Program-made: the position numbers and the translations under genes
Assembly (NCBI GenBank): GCA_003978455.1
Contig: QNZT01000106.1
Coordinates: 1 to 7,148 of the forward strand
DNA from: Sulfurospirillum sp.
GTDB lineage: Bacteria; Campylobacterota; Campylobacteria; Campylobacterales; QNZT01
DNA: 7,148 nt
Reading direction: 5' to 3'
The notes under the pieces: model-generated
Told to the model about the DNA's origin: nothing
The model's database searches: none
Seen by the model: only the letters and a program-made list of their open reading frames with translations
Part shown: positions 5,165 through 7,148 of the stretch, in pieces
Layout: every line of letters begins with the position of its first letter
Numbering within the stretch: position 1 is the stretch's first letter

Positions 5165-7006
5165 TTGAGAATCAATTTTCAAAACCATGCGTTTTCGCTC
5201 TTTTTCAAATACAATCTCTCCATCACAATGCTGCTTTTTATCCTCTTCTTGCTTCATCTGGATGGTGTGTCGCCGGCTGTTTTTGTGGTGACGCTGCTGG
5301 GTGCGGTATCGAGTGCGGCAATTTTGTATCTGCTGTTTTATCTATTGCTCTTTTGGTTTCAGCCGCTGAAAAGAGGAGTACTGTATCTTGCGGCACTGCT
5401 GTTTGTGCTGGTCGATCTGGGGTTGGTGGTCGATTTTTTTATCTACAGGCTCTACAAGTTTCATATCAATGCGATGGTGCTCAATATCATCACCTCTCCC
5501 GATGCGATGGACTCTTTGCAGATCGGTGTTGTGCCTGTACTGCTTTTTGCCGCGCTTGTGCTCTTTTTTGTCTGGATCGAGTTTTGGATGATCCGCAAAG
5601 TGCTGGCGATGGATGCCTCCCGGCAACAGTTCATAAACCGCCGTCTGAACAGATTTGTGCTGATCCCTCTGGTGCTGATTATAGTGGGAGAGAAGGTGAC
5701 ATACGGGATGGCATCGCTGACCAACAAAAACGATATCCTCTCCGCTTTTCGCGTGATACCGCTCTATCAGCCGCTGACATTCAACAAACTGGCGGCAAAG
5801 TGGTTCGGGTACAAGCCGGATGTCAAAATGCAAAATACGATTCGTAAAAATGCGGGATTGCACTATCCGCTGCGCCCATTGCAGGTCGATACCAATGTGT
5901 CCAAATTCAATATCTTTATTTTTGCCAGTGATGCCGTGCGCTATTCGATACTCACACCCGAAACCGCGCCGCATGTCGAAGCGTTTGCCAAAGATGCCCT
6001 GGTGTTCCCGCACCACTACAGCGGCGGAAATGCCACGCGGTTCGGGATCTTTTCGCTGATGTACGGTCTCAATGCGACCTACTGGTTCAATTTTCTCAAT
6101 GCCGCTAAAGGATCGGTGCTCTTCGATGTGTTGCAAAAGCTGAGGTATCAGATCTCGGTGGTCTCTTCGACCAATACCAACTGGCCGGAGTTTCGCAAAA
6201 CCTGCTATGTCGATGTGGTCGATTGTATCCATGATGACTTTCCCGGTGCGCCGTGGCAGAAAGACCGTGCCCTAGCAAACTACTTTCTGCGTTTTATGGA
6301 CCATTTTGATACCAAAAAACCGATCTTCTCATTTGTCTTTATGGATGCGCCGCACGGGTACTCTTTCCCGCCTTCGCAAAACCGCTTTTATGCGGAAGAT
6401 GAAAATATCAACTACGTCACCGCAACAAGAGGAAGCGACGAGATCAAAAGTGCATTTGCCGCCTATAAAAACGCGGTTTGGTATGATGACAAACTCTTCG
6501 GTGAGATGATCGCAAAACTGAAAGAGAAGGGTCTGTACGATGATGCGATGATCATCTTTACCTCCGATCACGGGCAGGAGTTTTACGAGTACGGCGCGTT
6601 TGGGCACAACTCCTCCTTTTCAGAGGCGCAGACGCATATCCCGTTTATCGTCAAACTGCCCAGATCCCTTGCGGGGAGAGTCCATATACCCCAGGCGCAG
6701 ATGACCAGTCATATCGACTTTGTACCGACGCTGCTGCATCTGCTGGGTGTCAAAAATCCGGCGGATGAGTACAGCAACGGGCATAACCTCTTTGCCAAAG
6801 ATTTCATGAGAGATTTTGCCTTTTGCGCCAACTGGAACAACAATGCCATCATCACTCCAAAATATACCTATATCTTTTCCAACAGACCGGACAAACTGTT
6901 CGGCAATGAGGTGAGGGAGACGAAAAGTTACCGCAAAGTGCACAAAAGAGCAGATCCGAAACTGGTAGTGGAGATCATGAACGAAAATAGAAAGTTTTTG
7001 AAGTAG
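5165..7006 (+). CDS. DUF3413 / sulfatase-fold inner-membrane protein (YejM/PbgA-like)
   Basis: This 613-residue protein has five N-terminal membrane helices at about 18-32, 37-65, 72-94, 120-142 and 162-176. The family-typical LYKFHINAMVLNIITSPDA lies at 96-114, then an amphipathic linker (FRVIPLYQPLT, 195-205), and a periplasmic alkaline-phosphatase/sulfatase-fold domain from about 248 to 600. Metal-site residues appear retained: D256 in FIFASDAVRYS, T291 as the candidate nucleophile in SGGNATRFGIFS (286-297), D468-H469 in TSDHGQEF, and H481 in FGHNSSFSEAQTHIPF. In enterobacteria the related YejM/PbgA binds LPS and controls LpxC stability through LapB; other members of the fold are phosphoethanolamine or phosphoglycerol transferases or hydrolases. 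A role at the periplasmic face of the LPS pathway is therefore likely, but the reaction is unknown. It is a monocistron in this window, divergent from the CDP-glycerol operon. Its stop at 7006 is followed by repeats rather than a clear terminator. Confidence 0.82.
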   Translation: MRINFQNHAFSLFFKYNLSITMLLFILFLLHLDGVSPAVFVVTLLGAVSSAAILYLLFYLLLFWFQPLKRGVLYLAALLFVLVDLGLVVDFFIYRLYKFHINAMVLNIITSPDAMDSLQIGVVPVLLFAALVLFFVWIEFWMIRKVLAMDASRQQFINRRLNRFVLIPLVLIIVGEKVTYGMASLTNKNDILSAFRVIPLYQPLTFNKLAAKWFGYKPDVKMQNTIRKNAGLHYPLRPLQVDTNVSKFNIFIFASDAVRYSILTPETAPHVEAFAKDALVFPHHYSGGNATRFGIFSLMYGLNATYWFNFLNAAKGSVLFDVLQKLRYQISVVSSTNTNWPEFRKTCYVDVVDCIHDDFPGAPWQKDRALANYFLRFMDHFDTKKPIFSFVFMDAPHGYSFPPSQNRFYAEDENINYVTATRGSDEIKSAFAAYKNAVWYDDKLFGEMIAKLKEKGLYDDAMIIFTSDHGQEFYEYGAFGHNSSFSEAQTHIPFIVKLPRSLAGRVHIPQAQMTSHIDFVPTLLHLLGVKNPADEYSNGHNLFAKDFMRDFAFCANWNNNAIITPKYTYIFSNRPDKLFGNEVRETKSYRKVHKRADPKLVVEIMNENRKFLK

Positions 7007-7017
7007 GAAGTCAAAAG

Positions 7018-7148
7018 AATATAAGCGCGGTTTATCTGCGCGTGAGCTCTCCGCTGAGGAGAACTTAGCGTTAGCGTAGCATTTGGGACTTTGTTCCAAA
7101 AGCGTTAATAAATGTAAATATAAGCGCGGTTCATCGTGCGTCGGAGAG
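7018..7148. repeat. imperfect direct-repeat region, truncated by the window edge
   Basis: The 15-mer AATATAAGCGCGGTT occurs at 7018-7032 and again at 7117-7131, 99 nt apart. Both copies continue with a related ATC...GCGT segment. The interval also holds a tandem TTAGCG pair (7065-7070, 7071-7076), and CTCTCCG (7047-7053) is the reverse complement of CGGAGAG (7142-7148). No gene is seen. The second unit is cut by the end of the window, so its full length is unknown. It looks like a non-coding dispersed or tandem repeat rather than a CRISPR array, because the repeated part is short and the copies diverge. Confidence 0.6.
7079..7103. repeat. hairpin inside the right-edge repeat region
   Basis: TTTGGGAC (7082-7089) pairs with GTTCCAAA (7093-7100) across a TTT loop, with one G-T wobble. 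One A-A mismatch and two further pairs (GC 7079-7080 with GC 7102-7103) extend it. An AT-rich stretch follows, but no T-run on the plus strand, so a terminator role for the gene ending at 7006 is uncertain. Confidence 0.5.

Noticed and set aside
5050..5847. Plus-strand open frame starting at ATG 5050 and overlapping the sulfatase gene in another frame
   Set aside because: The part before 5165 covers the promoter and inverted-repeat region, and the remainder is a Cys-rich out-of-frame reading of the membrane domain.
5342..6232. Long open frame on the minus strand, 296 codons
   Set aside because: It lies wholly antisense to the well-supported sulfatase-fold gene, and its translation is rich in His/Arg/Gln with no recognisable domain, as expected for a shadow of a biased coding strand.
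7018..7148. Possible CRISPR array at the right edge
   Set aside because: Only two copies of a 15-nt word 99 nt apart are visible, the flanking sequence diverges, and no cas gene is present.

Overview
The window looks like part of a lipopolysaccharide / surface-glycolipid locus from a Campylobacterota (epsilonproteobacterial) genome, probably a Sulfurovum- or Sulfuricurvum-like lineage. That assignment rests on the moderate GC content, AT-rich and T-tracted promoters, frequent TTG starts, and the resemblance of the MsbA N-terminus and the Kdo-kinase-like protein to those of that group. It is recognition by eye, not a database result.

Layout, left to right. (1) 1-226, minus strand: the first 75 codons of an MsbA-type lipid A/LPS flippase, cut by the window edge. 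(2) 227-361: a divergent intergenic region with a strong 12-bp hairpin. (3) 362-2645, plus strand: a two-gene operon of a CDP-glycerol glycerophosphotransferase-like protein and a polytopic O-antigen ligase/polymerase family protein, overlapping by 8 nt. (4) 2646-2654: a 9-nt convergent gap. (5) 4925 down to 2655, minus strand: a three-gene operon, in transcription order a second CDP-glycerol glycerophosphotransferase-like protein, a TagD-type glycerol-3-phosphate cytidylyltransferase, and a Kdo/heptose-kinase-like protein. The genes overlap by 8 and 4 nt. (6) 4926-5164: a second divergent intergenic region with promoter-like hexamers and a 12-bp perfect inverted repeat around a 36-nt spacer. 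(7) 5165-7006, plus strand: a 613-residue inner-membrane protein with an N-terminal DUF3413-type five-helix domain and a periplasmic sulfatase-fold domain (YejM/PbgA-like). (8) 7007-7148: non-coding DNA with imperfect repeats that run off the right edge.

How the genes may work together (inference): TagD would make CDP-glycerol from CTP and glycerol-3-phosphate. The two PF04464-family proteins would use CDP-glycerol (or a related CDP-polyol) to put glycerophosphate on a glycolipid. The kinase-like protein would phosphorylate the LPS inner core. The Wzy_C protein would attach or polymerise glycan on the periplasmic face, MsbA would flip lipid A-core, and the DUF3413-sulfatase protein would act on or sense the envelope from the periplasm. 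Together this suggests a teichoic-acid-like glycerophosphate modification of LPS in a Gram-negative bacterium. Each family is known; the combination is the interesting part. I see no CRISPR array, tRNA, rRNA or transposase.
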